Shown: positions 26,901 through 38,250, counted from the stretch's first letter. The stretch: DNA of 64,000 bases from Tubulanus polymorphus (GCF_964204645.1 NC_134025.1:5895001-5959000); one strand, 5' to 3'. Translations and numbers: made by a program. The notes: generated by a model from the sequence alone, not told the origin.

Positions 26901-29900
26901 TTGTACTCCCATTCTAAATGTACGCACCATCATTTGTAATGGTACTATTATATCTAATGAAGACAGGATCTGAAATTTGTTCCAAAAAAAATAGTTAATG
27001 AGCATAAAAATTATGAATAATGTGAAGAATTTAAACATACCTGTAGCCAGAGTAATGATTGTTCCTGGACAGAAGCAGTAGTTTCATCAAATCTTTCTGA
27101 TATGAATTGATACATTTTCTCTACTGAGAATGGCAATGGACACATATCGGTGTCAAACATTTTACTGAAAAATAAACATTTCACCCTGGTATATTCACCT
27201 AATTACAGGAAGAAAACACTGCAGACAATCATGACTATTTGATTTAAATGATATACCTCAATAAAACTTTCAGCTCTGGCAATTCATCCTCTGGGATTTC
27301 AGTTCGTATCGCTTCCAGCCAATATGGCATAACATAATCCCAGACATTAAACGTCACTATGTCATACGGAATCAAACAAAATAACCTATTCAAGCCTTCT
27401 TTTATTTGACTAGTGCGACTTGACAGTGTATCCCTAAAATAAGAAAGATTTATATAAGTAAGTTAAAAAGCTCCATCAAATCTCATACTTGTTTTTAGTG
27501 TTTTTGCCAATTCAATGAACTTACCAATGACCTCCAACCCTGGCATATTCTACTGGATGAGGCAATAAACATGATAAAATAACCTCCAAATAATTCTTCG
27601 ATACATCTTGCAACCAATTGTAAATATACTAAAGAAAAGATAATATCCCAATTCATCATAATCTAACGAAGAAAGTATTCACATTCATTGAAATTACTTT
27701 TTGCAATCATTTGAATTAAAATTATAAGAAAGTTGAAGGCAAAGTATCCACAGGCGTAACAAAGTAATAGCCAGCAGCCAATATGGAAGGATACATAACG
27801 TTACTTCAAAGCAATACAAAAGACAAAATATTACAATTGAATAAAGTTAATTCGATATGAACTTAAATTGGATATGAACTTAAAGCATAGCAGCATCCAT
27901 CAGCTAAACATATCAAAATGGTGCAAAGCTTGTTTAGTGTTGATGAAATTAATGACAAAAGTCGTAATATACCAGTACATATATCTAACCAGCACAACTG
28001 GAGATTGTACACATGCACTGTGAACTATACGTGCATCCAACATATTGATGAAATGAATTGTTGGAAGCACATCCATTGATGTTTAGCAGGCGATTTATGG
28101 TGGCTGTGCAAAAAACAGTGAAGCACAAGTGGGTAACAGCTAATTACCACACAGACTTACATGTATTTTTGTCAGGAGTATGGCCTGAATACATAAGAAC
28201 AAATAAATTCAGGATAGGGTTTCGTGCTTGAATACTAGAGACAGTGATTTTCATGAAATAAAATGGAAAAAAAACTAAAATCTGCATAAATACATACATA
28301 CATACGTACATACGTATGTATATACGCATATAGGTATAAATAATGAAGGTTAAAATGATTGTAAGGTCTACACAGAATCAAAATACACTACTGATGTCTA
28401 TATGCCTATTCATAAAATATATAAATAAAAACAAAAGAATAGCCTTTTTCGGTTTATATAACTGATGGAGTTTTATCATACTAGGTCAAATCATCTCATG
28501 CAAAAAGGGCATCAAATATCCTTAATCTATGTTAATATTTTTCTAAAAATAAAATGATAGTCAATAATAGGTATTCTGAGTAGTTTTAATGATGGATATG
28601 TTTTTGACATCTATATACTCAAATTATCACATGCATGAAGGCATAATATTCCTTCAGTATTTAGATAATTTTTAATAAAATATTTGTAATAAGATATTTC
28701 ACCTCTGGTTTAAGTCTTTCCAGTGCATTCCCAACATTATCTGAAAAGAAAAAGGATATATACTTAAATATACCATTTTAATCATTAGCTGGAAATGGAT
28801 TTATTCCAGCATGTACTGCATTTACCATCAGGAAGGTAAGCTGTAGCATCAAACCATTGAAACAACATTGCCAATAATCGTCCCAATATCTCCTACAAAA
28901 ACAATGATAACCATTCTTATGGATGCTGAATGAAAGTTACAATATCTTCCGTAAAACTGATAGATACAGCTTATCAACAGAGACAGCTTATCAACAACCA
29001 GATCTGTCTGATCACTAGAAACACTGTTTTTGACCACTATAAGCCACGCTTACACCCGACGTTATTTAGGATGTCCATAATTCAGTCTGTTCCATTTTAG
29101 AACAGACAAACTAACGATCTTTTGAACGTAGATCTAGACTTACCACTGGAATATCATCAGTGATTTTGCACAATTCGACTAATAACCAGACTCCGTAACG
29201 ACTCATCAATTTCTGTTCATCATCCTCTTCATTCTCTGGCTCTTCCTCTTCTTCGAAGTGATGTTGTGATATATGTTCTTCTCCCATCTCGACAACTCGT
29301 TTCTCCTCCAGCGGTTGAGCTTCTTTCAGTAGACTAGCAAAGACAGAAAAATTATATCAACTTAGAACTTCCGAGTAATGTAACAGAAAAACATTAGTGA
29401 GGATCCATCCGAGAAATCTTAAGTGCAATTAAAGATTTCATGTATATTTCAACACTTGGCCTGATAATGAAAACTGAATTATTGTCCTTTACTGTAAAAC
29501 CTTTACCTTACAATACCTTCCACTAAGTAACTCTGCATTTCAGGTTCACAATCCCAAACTTGTGGTATAGTCTTTTGGATGACATGTTTACAGTTGTCTT
29601 TGTGCTTTGACAAATGACAAGCTTCGCAGTAACGGATAGGTTTATTACCATTAAAACTTGCACAATCTATGCTAAAACAAGTGCACACTGCTGTCTTTTC
29701 CTTATTTTTACAATTCTATGAAAATGGAAAGAAAGATGACAAACTATGAACTCAAACCTAAATCGTATCAGCGACAAAGCTATCAAAGGCCATCAAGACA
29801 TACAAAACTTTGCAACTTAAAATTCTTTCATAACTAATGAATTTGTGAGAATTTGAGATTCATAGAAATCTTTGTATATATATATTTATATCAGTAAAAA

Positions 29901-32900
29901 CTGATTGATGCCAAGGCCTCTGATGATTTTACCTTATTCTCACAAATAAGAGACATAGTGTCCATCGGTTGAAGGACATCGGCAAGTAGTTCAGGATGAT
30001 TTCGGCGTCTCAAAGTATCAACACAATTCACACACAGGTAGAGTGGAGGTGGTTTATCAGATAAGTCAATAGCTAGTGCGGGATCCATACACATCTGTGC
30101 AAAATGACAATAGTTTGTAACGAACATACAGTAACTCCAACTATCAATTCATCTTGTCAACATCAAATCCAGACATTTCTCAGTTAATTTTTATCTACTG
30201 AACAAAGTCGAGTGATCTTTTATCCAGATTTCTCAGAAATTGGATGAATTTCATAGATCCCCGACGGTAGTTTCTACTTATATGAGATAATCACCTTTAC
30301 AGCGATACTGTTACCAGCATTAGTGCATTCAGCTCTTTGGCACGTTATTGGCTTCCACGCTGAAATACAGGTTCAAAATAAGTCATGGAAGAAATAATGA
30401 GGAATGTAGAATTAATGCATGGTAGAATATGTATGTGAGGAATTTTTTCGATTAGTCATTACATGATTCCCAGTGCCCTTGCAGGTATAACATCTGATAC
30501 CCCTGAGTTGTATTTCATACATCTATTTCACTTAAATATACATTCGGTAAAATGTTGCACTTAAACACTGAGACATGCAAACAAAAAACATGAATCCAAC
30601 AAATTCTCTGCCTTCCACTGAAGCAGAGTAGCTTGCAAAAGACTTTTTGCAATATCCTTAGTCTTGTTACCCTTAAAATGATGGTATTAAATGTCAACTT
30701 ATCTGGCCTAAATATGTATTGTGAAATGTTTCAGGTATGTACACTGGTATGTAAATAATAAGTAAGCAATTCTACACTGAATCTACACCAGGCAGTAACT
30801 ACTGTTAATTTGTCTAAATTGTCTAAATTAGTTTATTGAAATGAGAACACTGACATGTTTTATCTACCACATTCATGTGACGACTTCTTCGGAATCTATC
30901 CAGTGGTTTACTGCATCAACCATTGGATACATTCCCTGTTGAAAAATGCATGTTCAGGAAACTACCCCATTTATGTGTATAGTGAATGAAGCAAAATAAA
31001 AGAATCTGATTGACAAGTGATTGATGTTTAATGTTTGTTACAATGTTTCTGCTTACCAGTAAATCGGAATCGTCCTGGAAGATTATAGGTATTGAGACAG
31101 AAAAAATATATAATACATCCATGTATATATGTGACAGTCAAGACAATACGAGAACATTTGAAGCAAGAATTTTCCATGCGCGCAAAAAATCCAACAGAGA
31201 ATCTTTCAGATGATAAGTACCCACAAATAACTCAACGACCACTTCCTTTTATGGAGTGGCTTGTTCCTTTCTAGAAGGGTATACAGCGGATTCTCTGATG
31301 AATCTTTAAGAAATGACTATAAGCAGATGATGGTCTATAGATTGATAGAAGGAGGATATGCTTTTGCTAATGATAATATTAAGATGTATAAATGTTTTAT
31401 AAACAGTATTCATAGGATTTTTACACAACTGTAATTAATCATCAAAGAAAGCAGTTAGATGCAGTCAAATATCAGCAAAAATATATACATCAAGAGGATC
31501 TATTTTTGCTATCAGAAATTTATAATACCCAGGTAAAATTTGATCAATATTTCTTAACAAAAACAGTGCATCCAACTGCATCTTTTGATGGAAATAATTC
31601 TATCGAAACAAATTTATTTCCTTATTTACCGGAATATTTGTGATGAGTACCACGACGATCGGCTATAGCAGGGTTTAATTGCGGCCAGTAATAGAGCAGC
31701 AGATTGGCAGCCGGAGCACGAGATTGCGGAGGACCATACGCAATTACCATCAATAAATCCTGTTAATTAATATACACTTATCAAACTCCATAATAGATAT
31801 CAACTGCCTCAATAAATCCCCATACCGATATATAACAACTAGCGACTTCAACTATTTACTTAAAATACAAAGGAAAATTGATAATTCATTTTACATCACT
31901 GGTTAATCAATTAGTATTGTCATAGAGGATTTTGTGAAGGCAACCAATTTTCAGACAATTTTCAAAGACATGAATAAATTTAGACACGTATAGCCTATAT
32001 GATAACAGAATTGAAATGAATGATCTTACCTTAGCAATATCTTTCTTTAAACTCATCAGACATTCAATCAGTTTCGAGTGATACTCTACAAGACCATCAA
32101 ACGAAATTTTCATTAACAAGTCACTGATTCTCCCAGTAAAAACATAGGGACACAAAAATAAGTATCAACTTACCTTTATTTTCGACGTACTGAAACACCA
32201 TCATGATAATAGCCGCACATGATTCACAAGCATAAGTGGAATTTGATTGAAGTTCTGAACAACCTGAACGAAAAGATATGTTTGTCAATCCAGGAACATT
32301 CATTCAAAACGAAACACATCGCATGTCAGACTTGTACTTACCAAGCGTCATGGGAAGAAGATTTGAGTAGAGAAGATCTATTGTGTCTTTGTGTAAGCAA
32401 GCCGGAAATGTAGCTAATGTAGAAGCCACAGTATACGGAAGTGAATCGAGTAGATCATACTCTAAGAACGGAACTAAACAGCCGATAACATTCAGAACAG
32501 CTTCCCCAAGTGCAGTTTGTCCGTACTGAACCATCGGAACTGTATCAATTATATTCACTACGCATTGATACAGACCGGCGTAATTGAGATTCGGGAACAC
32601 CGATAATCGAACACTGTCCCGTTGTCTCGGACCAGAACTTTCAACAGGAAAACATGGCACATCTTTCAGTACGCTACAAATCAAAATTAAACAGAAATTC
32701 AGATTCTGTCTCTTAATATCCTTCAAATGAAATTGACACTATTTTCCTAATATTTAATCACCGATAGGCACAGCCAGTTTAATTACATACAGTAAAGGAA
32801 CTTTATTCATCTTTAAAAAATCAAAGTGACTCGATCTTTAAACACTTGATCTCTTCCATATTATTTGAATCAATAAAGGACCCATAGTTGTGATATGTTG

Positions 32901-33771
32901 GAGTTTGGCCTACAGAGTTATTGGATCCATAAGAGACCTATCATATGCCAGAAAAAAACTAATAAAAAATAAAGATATTACCTCATTAACGTCTGTGAGA
33001 AGAATTTCAGAGTATTCGCAATATCTACTCCTGATGGCAGCGGAGTTATATTGTTGATAGTGCGGTAGTGATAGTCCTTTAAATTCCGTAACTTAGCATT
33101 GACTGAAACAAGTAAAAAGCTCCAAATCTAAATCCAATAATAAATCTAATGATGGAATTATTGATTGGAATAATTACATAGACCTAGATTCAAAATTCAT
33201 AGGCCCTATTCGAAACTATTTGAACAAAATTAAAATGAAGACAATTTGCAATTCCTGATCATTTTCCGATTAGGCCTTTTATATAATATATATGTATCAA
33301 TAATACTAATATTGCAGAATGAATTAAACACAAAAACTTACATGTTGCAGCTCTTGTTGCCATGGTTTTTATTTATTTACTCAGATAGCGACAATCCAAA
33401 ATTGTTCCACTGCCTAAATAAAACAAAAAATATTCTAAACAATAAATCAACACCACAAGTCCTTTCAGATATTGGCCTAAAAATTTGTCTGAAAAGATTG
33501 AATACATAAAGCGTCAAAATCTAGCGGAAAAAGATAAATGACTATTCAATAACATATATTTTCAACAACTATGAATTCCCATGCTTGGCCTTACAGCCTA
33601 CTCGATCAGAACGACTATTCACACAGAACATTCAGGCCCATTCAGAGAATTTCTAGGGCGCCTACCATCACAATCGCACTGGAAATAATTGCTTATTGTT
33701 TTAACGAAAACCCCATGCACATTACCTTCAGAAACGGCACCGAAAAATGCGACTAGATTAGAGAAATTCAT
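11926..33771 (-). CDS. UNC79: UNC79, scaffold subunit of the NALCN sodium-leak channel complex
   Basis: UNC79 binds UNC80 and stabilises NALCN at the neuronal membrane. 48 exons (5' to 3'): 33771-33726, 33102-32982, 32673-32342, 32263-32174, 32085-32030, 31759-31630, 30359-30295, 30094-29933, 29715-29507, 29333-29144, 28892-28826, 28740-28703, 27628-27525, 27433-27257, 27164-27041, 26969-26679, 26461-26179, 25977-25915, 25407-25292, 25155-25007, 24905-24748, 24579-24398, 24123-23922, 23685-23497, 22787-22674, 20633-20512, 18890-18708, 18611-18429, 18336-18192, 18093-17885, 17699-17415, 17280-16905, 16597-16253, 16161-15966, 15867-15637, 15556-15518, 15434-15316, 15212-15127, 15028-14789, 14720-14610, 14531-14427, 14342-14163, 13311-13136, 13053-12864, 12660-12610, 12530-12390, 12314-12237, 12144-11926. 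They sum to 7,668 nt, exactly 2,555 codons plus stop, close to human UNC79 (~2,635 aa). Family landmarks: LPSGVDIANTLKFFSQTLM near the N-terminus, DKPPPLYLC, Cys-rich C-x2-C segments, LTWEFFLNRFDTLSLEAQL, CFEEH. Exons 30-34 are low-complexity, Ser/Glu-rich linkers. Each border is inferred by eye; small shifts are possible. Confidence 0.92.
18891..20511 (-). other. UNC79 intron 26 (1.6 kb)
   Basis: Long AT-rich intron between the exon ending MK (20633-20512) and the exon starting FMACEAS (18890-18708). I see no coding signal or clear repeat in it. Confidence 0.5.
20634..22673 (-). other. UNC79 intron 25 (2.0 kb)
   Basis: Long AT-rich intron separating exons 22787-22674 and 20633-20512, both phase 1. 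Apart from the candidate cassette at 21430-21456 I see nothing coding. Confidence 0.5.
21430..21456 (-). CDS. Candidate 27-nt cassette microexon of UNC79
   Basis: On the minus strand an AG precedes a 27-nt open segment ending in AAAG and followed by the strong donor GTAAGG. Phase 1 on both sides and a length divisible by three would let it add nine residues (ESTTPAKKK, then G) between ...NYMFPG and GHLREF without changing the frame. The acceptor side (GGAAAAAG) is poor, so this could be chance. It would be a neural-type microexon if real. Confidence 0.3.
23088..23108. repeat. (AT)n microsatellite in UNC79 intron
   Basis: About ten AT dinucleotides inside the intron between exons 23685-23497 and 22787-22674. 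The rest of that intron is AT-rich and shows no coding signal. Confidence 0.7.
24250..24386. mobile_element. 137-bp MITE abutting the UNC79 exon 22 splice donor
   Basis: Perfect 15-bp terminal inverted repeats CATGGACGTATAAAC enclose a non-coding core. A perfect 7-bp direct repeat TAAGAAC flanks it at 24243-24249 and 24387-24393. On the minus strand the exon 24579-24398 ends at 24398 and its donor GTTAGTT occupies 24391-24397, so the target duplication overlaps the 5' splice site. The element makes up about half of this 274-bp intron. A related core, in the opposite orientation, lies near 27836-27935. The superfamily is uncertain (7-bp duplication; hAT would give 8). Confidence 0.75.
27836..27935. 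mobile_element. Degenerate, inverted relative of the 24250 MITE
   Basis: The reverse complement of the core at 24270-24370 recurs here, including a shared stretch TTAAAGCATAGCAGCATCC followed by CATCAGCTAAACATATC and ATGGTGCAAAGCT. The terminal inverted repeats are not preserved. It lies in UNC79 intron 12, about 3.5 kb from the first copy. Confidence 0.7.
28287..28325. repeat. (CATA/CGTA)n microsatellite in UNC79 intron
   Basis: Tandem CATACATA units mixed with CGTA variants, in the intron between exons 28740-28703 and 27628-27525. No coding signal is seen nearby. Confidence 0.7.
31140..31625 (+). pseudogene. Decayed coding remnant in UNC79 intron 6, family unknown
   Basis: Antisense to UNC79, three plus-strand open segments follow each other in different frames. 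The first includes TVKTIREHLKQEF and ends PFMEWLVPF at about 31273. The second, one base out of frame, begins SRRVYSGFSDESL, continues YKQMMVYRLIEGGYAF and ends IHRIFTQL at about 31433. The third includes QLDAVKYQQKYIHQEDL and FDQYFLTKTVHPTASF. Their composition looks protein-like and the breaks look like single-base shifts, so this may be a retrocopy or gene fragment with two frameshifts. I do not recognise the family. The end at 31641 overlaps UNC79 exon 6 and is probably chance. Confidence 0.4.
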
Positions 33772-33832
33772 CAAAATACGATGACAATTCTCTTGCTGGT
33801 CTGTCCGCCATTTTGTTCATCATATGCCGCAT
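33758..33832 (-). promoter_or_regulatory. Upstream ORF overlapping the UNC79 start codon
   Basis: On the minus strand ATG codons at 33832, 33823, 33820 and 33811 share a frame that contains MADRPARELSSYFDEFL and stops at 33758. The proposed UNC79 start (33771) lies inside it in another frame, so the two overlap by 14 nt. AAAATGGCG at 33811 is a better initiation context than TTTGATGAA of UNC79. This arrangement would reduce UNC79 translation unless ribosomes scan past it. Confidence 0.45.
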
Positions 33833-34260
33833 CCTCGGATGCTGATTGGCTGTATCCATAATCAAAACACACGCACGTGCTATAATGTTGTCATAATTTA
33901 TGTGATTTTTAATCCTCTTCATTTTGCCAGTTTTTAGATTATGGCTTTTTATATAAAGAAAAAGATTTTCCCATGAATTCAAACAGCATCGTGAATCATA
34001 AAGATTTAACGTGAAAACACAAGCTTTCGACTGGACTGATCACTGTAAAAATTACTTACATTCTTAGCAAATGGTATATTAATCGAATAAAATACAACTG
34101 TAAAATTCATCCGAACTAAAATTTCTAAAGCATCTCTTAGTGTTAATGATCTTTACCCGGCGTTTTAGCCAAAAACGAATGTTTAATGATGAATGTATTG
34201 GCTTGGCCTATTAACTAATCAGCATCCCGTTAGGTAGCAGCAGCTGACGGGCTACAGAAT
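33833..34260. promoter_or_regulatory. Shared upstream region of UNC79 and the plus-strand gene
   Basis: The two genes start in opposite directions. The stretch contains no convincing coding frame and should contain UNC79 promoter and 5' UTR sequence. No TATA box or named site is clear. Confidence 0.35.
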
Positions 34261-34386
34261 CAATATGGCGAGCCTAGATGCTGGATACATTTATTTCTCT
34301 TCTGTGGAAAATAACACTTGTTAACGTGTCTGATCGACAAAACGATGGATTTAACATCTTTATCGGGTATTTAGGCTTGCTCTGAG
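34261..34386 (+). other. Candidate non-coding first exon of the plus-strand gene
   Basis: A stretch with AATATGGCG near its start ends CTGAG followed by the donor GTAAAAAG at 34387. It holds two very short ORFs (19 and 9 codons), as 5' UTRs often do. A good acceptor (CTTTTTACAG) lies at 35741-35750 ahead of the coding exon. The link is inferred only from position and splice signals. Confidence 0.3.
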
Positions 34387-35974
34387 GTAAAAAGTAGCTT
34401 TATTTTGACTTTGTAGCTTTAGTGATGCTAGGAATAAAGGCTAAAATTATCCGACCCCGTGAGCGATAGCGAATTTTCACGTATCTTAGGCACCTTGTAA
34501 TTGTTGGTGTTCTTTCTTACTTCTAGAGGCAATTATCAGACAAGTTTTAGATAATTTGGGTTGACCAAATGTTATAAATGTTTAAGTGGATAAGCCTAAA
34601 TTTAATGATATTTGACAGATTGGATCTGACTGACTTACATAATCACTTCATCTCATCTGTCAGTGTCATGATTAATTGTCAAATGATTCTGGTCCATCAA
34701 AAAAATCATTTTCAGCGATTTTTTTCTATGTTATGTTTTTGAATTGAGCTTGCTCTATGTAGCTCTTATTGGTAAATCTTAAAAGTGACTGCATATAAAT
34801 TACTTAAAGTCCAACCAGTTCTAACTTATCCAACATTCAACATTTTAACACCCTTCCATTACTCACCCCTCTGTTTTAAGTGTTGGGCCTTCAGCTTCAG
34901 TTCAATAGTTGGTTAGATTAGTTAGAGTGCCTATTAAATCTATGTCACAAAACAGGCAAAAAGAATAGGACTATGCAAGGTTTATTTAAACTATGGGCAC
35001 ATTGTTTATTTTGCACCAATCAACCCTATTTCTTATTACCCCCTATACTGTGTCCCTAGAGGGGACATTAGGCTATTTGATATTTGGTCTATACCTGTTG
35101 AACTGGGACTTAAGCCAAAGTATTTTCTAGCCTAATAATATATTGGTTGTAATATATATTTCCCAGTGTTGATGAAGATCGAAAGTAGGGTGAATATTGA
35201 ATCATGGACACTAAAATGAAAACTAAATTCATTTTATGATTGAATCAAATATTTCTAGGCCTGTTCATTTATCTTTTCCTCGTCCCTTCAATCCACCGTA
35301 TCATAGGTCTTTTCATCTACATCCGTTAAATTAGATAATCATAATATCTAATTTTAAATGACTGCTCACACTGGCTTCCCTATAGTGTATGACTTCTAAA
35401 AAGATAGAATTTTGGATCCTTTGATGTGGCGGCAGTTTTCTATGATCAATTAGTTTGAAAATGGTATTCCATTACATTTAGTATGCAGAACAGTGCATAA
35501 TTCATAATGTGTCCATTTGTTGACTGTATAAATAGTAGATAATAGTACTGGATACACGTATTCAATACAATCCTTATTTGATGACATAAATATTCACACG
35601 AGTTTAATTAGCAATCAAAGATATCAGAAAATATATTTTCTGCTCTCCGAGGCCTACTGGGAAAGAAGGGTAGTCTTCCGAGAGGTTCATAGGCCTATGT
35701 GAAACAATTTAGATACTGATGATTTAAGTTCAATGTTTTGCTTTTTACAGGAAAAAACAAAGACAATACTTTAACGCATTGGATTTCTAACAATGAGGAC
35801 GATACTGTTTTAAATCATAAACTAGAGTTTTTGGATATATCATTAGTGCGTGTGTGAATGTGAGAGAGGCAGGCGCTTACTCTCCTCGAGAATTTGACAG
35901 ACAAGCTTTTTAAAGATGAGGGCTAACGGTTTATATGTATATAGTTATTAAGCGGTTTCGAGGTTGTGTTTAGT

Positions 35975-36112
35975 ATGGTTGTGGATTATTCCGTCATGGC
36001 TCATCGATATAGCAAGAAGAACGAGGGAACAGGCGGCCCCAGCAACACCGATTCGACTAAAAGCAACGGACACAAAGACGAAGAAAATGCCAACATCGTC
36101 GTCTTAAAAAAG
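35975..36112 (+). CDS. First coding exon of an unidentified gene, possibly an SLC7-type transporter
   Basis: A 46-codon open exon starts ATGGTTGTGGAT and ends ...ANIVVLKK with AAG followed by the donor GTAAACG (phase 0). Upstream sequence from the acceptor at 35750 (CTTTTTACAG) would be 5' UTR. The peptide is hydrophilic and Ser/Gly/Asn-rich, like a cytosolic N-terminal tail. In LAT-type amino-acid transporters (SLC7A5/SLC7A8) a similar tail ends VALKK or VTLQR just before the first membrane helix, so that is a possible identity. No second exon encoding a GIIVGxxIGSGIF-like segment was found in the window, so this is a guess. If the gene continues, intron 1 exceeds 27 kb. Confidence 0.5.
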
Positions 36113-36608
36113 GTAAACGTTAGATTCAAATTCCGAAGTCCACTAGCGATAAGAATTTGCTGAACTGGCTGTGGTAGAGAGAGCATTATTTATACCATAA
36201 AATCACATTTCCATTCACCCGCAATTGGCCCGTTGTTAGTTTTGATTCATTTTCATCTTGTATTATATGTAACAATTTTCTAATGTGTGGATATAGCATT
36301 TCTTCTATTTTTTGTTAAAACACACCATAAACCCCTACTAGGGTAGCCCGGCTAGTCACGTAACTGCTTGATTACAATCTTGACCAATATTGATCGGGTT
36401 CTCCATCCAAATACTTTTTGTTACAAAAAAGCTGCTGGTCTTTCTCTTCCCACCACTGCTGTGAGAAAGGTATTCTTCAAAATCAAGACGAATGCAGATT
36501 TACGGTGGTTTAAATCTGAAGTCCATAGTTGTTACATTCATAATGAAGTCGAATTGTGGGCACCAAATCCTAAAATTGAAGTAATCTTTACTGGTAGACT
36601 GATGTGAG

Positions 36609-37010
36609 CTCACTTTTCGAAGTGGATAAGTGAACTCATAATTGGAATGTGTAATTCAAAGATTTTCAGGTTTATTTCTATTGATTGACCCTGTTATTTA
36701 TTTGATTGGTAGATTCTTTAAATTTCTTATGATTTAGTGCCCCTTACAAACCCACCACACCTGCCGGGAGCGCAACAGCGGGTTTGATTTTGAAATCGGA
36801 AATCGAAGTACAGATATAGTTGTGTGATCAGCGGTCAAATTTACAGAATTTATTGTTTAATTCGCATTAGTACATAATTGGAAATTTTGGTAACCACATC
36901 AGAGAAATGAAAACATTTTCATATCTCTGATGAAAAGGTTTAGTCAAAACCTCGAAACGTAAGACTGAAATCATCAATTGCGGATTCGCTTATCCACTTT
37001 AAAGCGATCC
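36609..37010. mobile_element. ~400-bp element with inverted ends and a hammerhead-like core
   Basis: The left end (36609-36645) contains CGAAGTGGATAAGTGAA and the right end (36971-37010) contains CGCTTATCCACTTT; they are imperfect inverted copies over about 35 bp. Between them is a motif CTGATGA...GAAAC typical of Penelope-like and related retroelement repeats. No transposase or reverse transcriptase frame is seen; the open stretch at 36380-36600 just upstream is unrecognised. Confidence 0.45.
36888..36965 (+). ncRNA. Hammerhead-ribozyme-like core
   Basis: CTGATGA at 36927-36933 and CGAAAC at 36953-36958 are the two conserved core boxes. Between them AGGTTT (36936-36941) pairs with AAACCT (36947-36952), giving stem II. 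Upstream, ATGAAAA pairs with TTTTCAT and AGA (36901-36903) with TCT, giving a closed stem I after a possible cleavage triplet ATC (36898-36900). Stem III between the ends is weak, the 10.1-11.1 G-C pair is missing, and the triplet is not GUC. It looks like a degenerate type-III-topology hammerhead; activity is doubtful. Confidence 0.35.
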
Positions 37011-37069
37011 TTTATTTCAAGTGCGATTTTATTTTCGAAAAACGAATTCGGGTAAGATTTCATTTTGCA

Positions 37070-37480
37070 CGTCGGGCCTGTCTACAGACGCGCACTTACA
37101 CCGCACAGGCGCGGCGTATAAGCGACGATGCGACAGTCTGAAATTGTTCCTCCGAGAGATTCAGCGAAATGCTTTCCGCTTTTCCGTGGCTATCGTATAG
37201 CCTTGTCAATATTTCAAATTATTCATGAGTGACAGAGATTTGTTGAGTGCCGTATCATATTACCGAAGGCGACTCGGAAGATTAGCACAAAGTTATGCCA
37301 TCGAGAACGCGTCGGTGTAAGCCATCTCCGTCCGACCGATGTTTGAAACGCGACGTTGTCACCGTTGATTTTCTTGCGTCGGAAGATTAGTGTCCCGTAT
37401 CTGGTGTAGAAGACGAATCGTTCTATACACCGGTTCATGGCGCGGCGGCGGCGGCGGCGTGCATGCGTGCCACAGGAAAT
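37070..37480. promoter_or_regulatory. CpG-rich patch with (CGG)n
   Basis: This stretch is far richer in CG dinucleotides than its surroundings and includes a run of about six CGG/GGC units at 37441-37459. Such islands often mark promoters or unmethylated regulatory DNA. It lies about 1 kb into the putative first intron of the plus-strand gene. No exon is evident. Confidence 0.3.
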
Positions 37481-38200
37481 TACTCCGAATCGCAGAAAAA
37501 TTGATTATGAAATGATGGTATGTCTATTGATTCGAGTCAGTGATTTTCCCGAGAGAGCTTATTGAAAGCTGTAAAAAAATGTTCGAATTTCGATTAGAAA
37601 TATGCGGTAGTCGTTTTTGTATTGTCGAGTTATTAAGTTTGCGCTTCGTGCGCAGTTCAAATAACTTTCACGAACAATCGCAACTTAACTATCGAACAAA
37701 TGATTAAAAGATGTAGTGATGTAATCATCTGGCGAAATCTTGAAACGATTTTGTAAGAATCCGTTATCAGTTGCGGAGTTCTGGCGTTCTTTGTCAAGTT
37801 TGAGTCATTTAAGTTTAATCGGCCCATTTCCGATGTTTTTTGCTTAAAACTTAAAAGAACAATACCTCATGAATAGATTAAAACCTATACTCGAACACTT
37901 TTGGCCCAGACCAAAAACGAGCCAAATTTGAGCAAAGGTCAAATTATTGTCTCTGTGTGATTTGAATGTTCCTGATGTTTTTGATTATGATACTTAACTT
38001 TATTCTAAAGCAAAATAATTTCAGGGCACAAGTATGTAACAGCCAAAAATTTTAACCCATAATGTTTTTATAGTCTTAGTGGCTATGCATTTCTAGATTT
38101 TTAAAGGAATCTGCAGCCTATGCCATCAAGCCCCACAGTTCTTATAATAAGCCAGTTTTAAACCTAATTCTGTTCGACCTGGTCTTGGTGTCGCTGTATA

Positions 38201-38250
38201 CATAATGAATACAATACAATGGAACTTTATTGAACTCTAAAAAGTTAACA
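38201..38250 (-). mobile_element. Possible 3' tail of a LINE-like retroelement
   Basis: Read on the minus strand, GAGTTCAATAAAGTTCC runs into ATTGTATTGTATTC. An AATAAA followed by a short 5-bp tandem tail is how many non-LTR retroelements end. No coding sequence remains in the neighbouring DNA, so this would be a 5'-truncated copy. Confidence 0.3.

Noticed and set aside
28260-28330. CRISPR-like or satellite array
   Set aside because: It is a simple CATA microsatellite; no spacers or longer unit.
36368-36607. 79-codon plus-strand frame upstream of the hammerhead-like motif
   Set aside because: Could be a relic of a retroelement protein, but no conserved motif was recognised; kept only as context of the element.
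36841-36965. Fully competent hammerhead ribozyme
   Set aside because: Stem III does not pair well, the triplet is ATC rather than GTC and the first stem II pair is missing, so only a hammerhead-like relic is claimed.
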